NCBI GenBank assembly: GCA_023260355.1
Contig: JALQVJ010000137.1
Coordinates: 1 to 9,314 of the forward strand
DNA length: 9,314 bases
Direction of reading: 5' to 3'
Origin: Burkholderiaceae bacterium
GTDB lineage: Bacteria > Pseudomonadota > Gammaproteobacteria > Burkholderiales > Burkholderiaceae_C
Both the position numbers and the translations under genes were made by a program. Shown piece by piece: positions 7,923 to 9,314 of this stretch; positions within the stretch are counted from its first letter, which is position 1, and every line of letters starts with the position of its first letter. Under the pieces are notes generated by a model. It searched no databases. It was not told the origin of the DNA and saw nothing but the letters and a program-made list of their open reading frames with translations.

Positions 7923-8012
7923 ATTAGTTGGTTGGAAAAAAACCTCCCGCGACACGGCTGAACCGGTTAGCGGACGCGACTGTGACTAGGAAGGGTCTTA
8001 GTTGCAGGCGAC

Positions 8013-8040
8013 ATTGTGCCACCCCAAAGCCAGAAAGCAA
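8013..8040 (-). promoter_or_regulatory. Candidate promoter of the sucA operon
   Basis: The 206-base spacer between the arsR-type gene and sucA must hold the operon promoter if the operon is not simply read through. The best sigma70-like pair seen on the minus strand is TTGCTT (8040-8035) and CACAAT (8018-8013) with a 16-base spacer, giving a leader of about 115 bases. Both boxes are imperfect. A tandem repeat of GCAATGG on the plus strand (8038-8051) overlaps the -35 box. No clear operator or terminator is seen in the spacer. Confidence 0.25.
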
Positions 8041-8095
8041 TGGGCAATGGGCACTTTGGTGTCAGTTGTTTGTCAGACGTCGCGCGAAGCCGACA

Positions 8096-8476
8096 TCAAG
8101 ATGCGTGTCTGGGCGAGAGTCGCTGTCCGGGAGGCACCGCGCTTGGCTCCTCCATCTCGATGGCCACTTGGGTACACACGGTGCGGCAAATCGTCACAGC
8201 TTGCTCACTTTGTACGCGGTAAATGACTTGGGTACCGGATTTGCGCTTGGCGAGCACCCCTGCGCGGTAGAGCACATTCAAGTGTTGTGACAGGTTGGGC
8301 TGCGTGGTCTCGATCTCGGACAACAACTCGCTGACGGATTTCTCCTCGCGGCACAGAGCAGACAAAATGCGAAGGCGCATGGGTGTGGCCAAGACGCCAA
8401 ACAGCTCCGCCGCCAGCTCAAAGACGCGCGAGTCCTGCTCTGCATCGCCGCCGGGAAAATCTTGATCGGTTGTCAT
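8096..8476 (-). CDS. ArsR/SmtB-family winged-helix transcriptional regulator with three cysteines
   Basis: A small DNA-binding repressor of about 126 residues. The core is a winged helix-turn-helix: FGVLATPMRLRILSAL opens it, SVSELLSEIETTQPNLSQHLNVL is the helix-turn-helix with the recognition helix TQPNLSQHL, and GVLAKRKSGTQVIYRV forms the wing. The metal motif ELCVCD of ArsR/CadC is absent (KSVSEL instead). Cysteines lie at the end of the helix before it (C48 counted from the GTG at 8494, C42 from the ATG at 8476) and as a CRTVC pair in the last helix. That arrangement recalls thiol or persulfide sensors of this family more than metal sensors, but this is inference. Two starts are possible. 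The GTG at 8494 has no ribosome binding site and would leave almost no leader after the predicted promoter, so the ATG at 8476 is preferred. Its target is unknown; it lies between prpE and sucA on the same strand. Confidence 0.85.
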   Translation of the reverse strand: MTTDQDFPGGDAEQDSRVFELAAELFGVLATPMRLRILSALCREEKSVSELLSEIETTQPNLSQHLNVLYRAGVLAKRKSGTQVIYRVQSEQAVTICRTVCTQVAIEMEEPSAVPPGQRLSPRHAS

Positions 8477-8504
8477 ATCTGCAGTCCGTGTCACTGATTG
8501 GTGT

Positions 8505-8535
8505 GCATCATAAACTGCTTATATGCTGAACTAAA
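8505..8535 (-). promoter_or_regulatory. Candidate promoter and overlapping operator of the ArsR-type gene
   Basis: On the minus strand a -10-like TATGAT (8512-8507) lies 17 bases after a weak -35 TTTAGT (8535-8530). An AT-rich imperfect dyad covers 8505-8526: GCATATAA facing TTATGATGC with a one-base bulge. It sits on the -10 region, where an autoregulating ArsR-type repressor would be expected to bind. Both elements are read by eye and untested. Confidence 0.35.
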
Positions 8536-8551
8536 GCGATCTTGGCCGCAA

Positions 8552-8578
8552 GTCCAGTGTGCGAGGTGCACACCGGAC
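8552..8578 (-). terminator. Hairpin after prpE, possible weak terminator
   Basis: On the transcript, GTCCGGTGTGC pairs with GCACACTGGAC (10 of 11 pairs, one C-A mismatch) around a 5-base loop, starting 9 bases after the prpE stop. The following bases are ACTTGCGGCC-like rather than a U-run, so intrinsic termination would be weak. It lies between prpE and the next promoter, which fits a transcript end. Confidence 0.4.
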
Positions 8579-8587
8579 GGGCCGATC

Positions 8588-9314
8588 TCAGACCAAATCT
8601 TTGATTTGCTGAAGTGCGCTGGGATCGTCGATGGTCGTGAGGTCACCCGGATCACGCCCCTCGCAGACGGCCTGAATCGCACGCCGGAGCAACTTGCCAC
8701 TGCGGGTTTTGGGCAGCAAGGTCACGAAGCGAATTCGCGCTGGGCGGGCGACTGCACCCAGTTGGTCATCGACCACTTTCATGATCTCGCCCTCGAGACG
8801 ACGCGCATCCTCTGCCGATTGTGCAAGGCTTGCGTTCTTCAAGACTGCAAATGCCATGGCGACTTGCCCCTTGAGTTGATCCGCGACGCCAACTACCCCG
8901 ACTTCGGCCACCGCAGGGTGACTAGAAATGCTCTCTTCAATCTCGCGGGTCCCCAACCTGTGTCCGGCCACGTTGATCACGTCGTCCGTGCGCCCAAGAA
9001 TGAAGTAATAGCCGTCCTCATCACGCACAGCCCAGTCGAACGTCGAGTAAACCATGCGCCCTGGAACGCTCTTCCAGTAGGTTTCCACATAGCGCTCGTC
9101 GTTGCGCCAGACCGTTTGCATGCACCCTGGAGGCAGAGGCCCCTCGATGGCCAACACGCCTTTTTGTTGTGACCCGGTCAACTCTTCGCCCGTGGTGTCG
9201 TCGATCAATTTCACGTTGTAGCCATACACGGCCTTGCCAGGCGAGCCAAATTTGCTGGCAGCCGTCTCGACGCCGTTACAAATCGTCAGAATCGGCCAGC
9301 CCGTCTCGGTTTGC
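8588..9314 (-). CDS. prpE: Propionyl-CoA synthetase, C-terminal part
   Basis: The frame is open to the right edge and gives the last ~241 residues of a ~630-residue AMP-forming acyl-CoA synthetase. It activates propionate with ATP and CoA to propionyl-CoA, feeding the 2-methylcitrate pathway. Seen from the edge inward: TETGWP (adenylate-binding motif), GSPGKAVYGYNV, PPGCMQTVW, YSTFDWA, the hinge and core motif GRTDDVINVAGHRLGTREIEE, GQVAMAFAVLK, and the C-terminal catalytic lysine in TRSGKLLRR, which is the site acetylated in Salmonella PrpE. The run GYNVKLIDD with PPGCMQTVW and the ending DPGDLTTIDDPSALQQIKDL fit PrpE rather than acetyl-CoA synthetase (Acs), which differs there. The start and N-terminal ~390 residues lie outside the window. 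No other prp gene is visible, so a link to a prp operon cannot be judged. Confidence 0.92.
   Translation of the reverse strand, partial: QTETGWPILTICNGVETAASKFGSPGKAVYGYNVKLIDDTTGEELTGSQQKGVLAIEGPLPPGCMQTVWRNDERYVETYWKSVPGRMVYSTFDWAVRDEDGYYFILGRTDDVINVAGHRLGTREIEESISSHPAVAEVGVVGVADQLKGQVAMAFAVLKNASLAQSAEDARRLEGEIMKVVDDQLGAVARPARIRFVTLLPKTRSGKLLRRAIQAVCEGRDPGDLTTIDDPSALQQIKDLV

Noticed and set aside
7936..7942. A run of seven T on the minus strand in the sucA leader as a terminator or attenuator
   Set aside because: No GC-rich inverted repeat precedes it, and it lies between the likely promoter and sucA.
7890..7955. 22-residue N-terminal extension of SucA from the ATG at 7955
   Set aside because: The extension is unlike E1 proteins and covers the very strong ribosome site and hairpin that serve the start at 7889.
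8004..8021. TGGCAC on the minus strand as part of a sigma54 promoter
   Set aside because: The second element (TTGC at the required spacing) is missing; the GG and GC pairs are out of register.

Overview
The window reads as a chromosomal piece of a moderately GC-rich betaproteobacterium, probably Burkholderiales and plausibly Comamonadaceae. The evidence is protein-level: an E3 with the GGPAPGG insertion before its CTNVGC redox site, a sucA-sucB-lpd-zapE gene order, and a PrpE typical of that group. The genus cannot be fixed from sequence alone. All recognisable complete genes lie on the minus strand, so the window is transcribed from right to left.

Right side (8096-9314): the C-terminal ~241 residues of propionyl-CoA synthetase (PrpE), cut by the window edge. 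A hairpin follows its stop. Next comes a small ArsR/SmtB-type repressor gene with three cysteines, preceded by a possible promoter overlapped by an AT-rich imperfect dyad.

Centre (2116-8095): a 206-bp spacer holds the likely promoter and leader of the 2-oxoglutarate dehydrogenase genes: sucA (E1), sucB (E2) and lpd (E3). Together these encode the complex that converts 2-oxoglutarate to succinyl-CoA in the TCA cycle. The two spacers inside the operon each carry a strong GC-rich hairpin with no U-tract. A third, small hairpin abuts the very strong sucA ribosome binding site. zapE (an AFG1-type ATPase) overlaps the lpd stop as TGATG, and a DinG/YoaA-type iron-sulfur helicase gene begins 10 bases after zapE. 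The five genes look like one transcription unit.

Left edge (1-996): the helicase gene is broken. After ~285 residues its reading frame runs into DNA that, on the opposite strand, encodes the Walker A region of a MalT/LuxR-type ATP-dependent regulator. Two unrelated gene fragments, both truncated, meet at about 124-142. This is either a real rearrangement or a chimeric assembly join, and it is the most anomalous thing in the window.

Apart from that junction the content is ordinary core metabolism. I found no CRISPR array, transposase, phage gene, tRNA, rRNA or evident new system.
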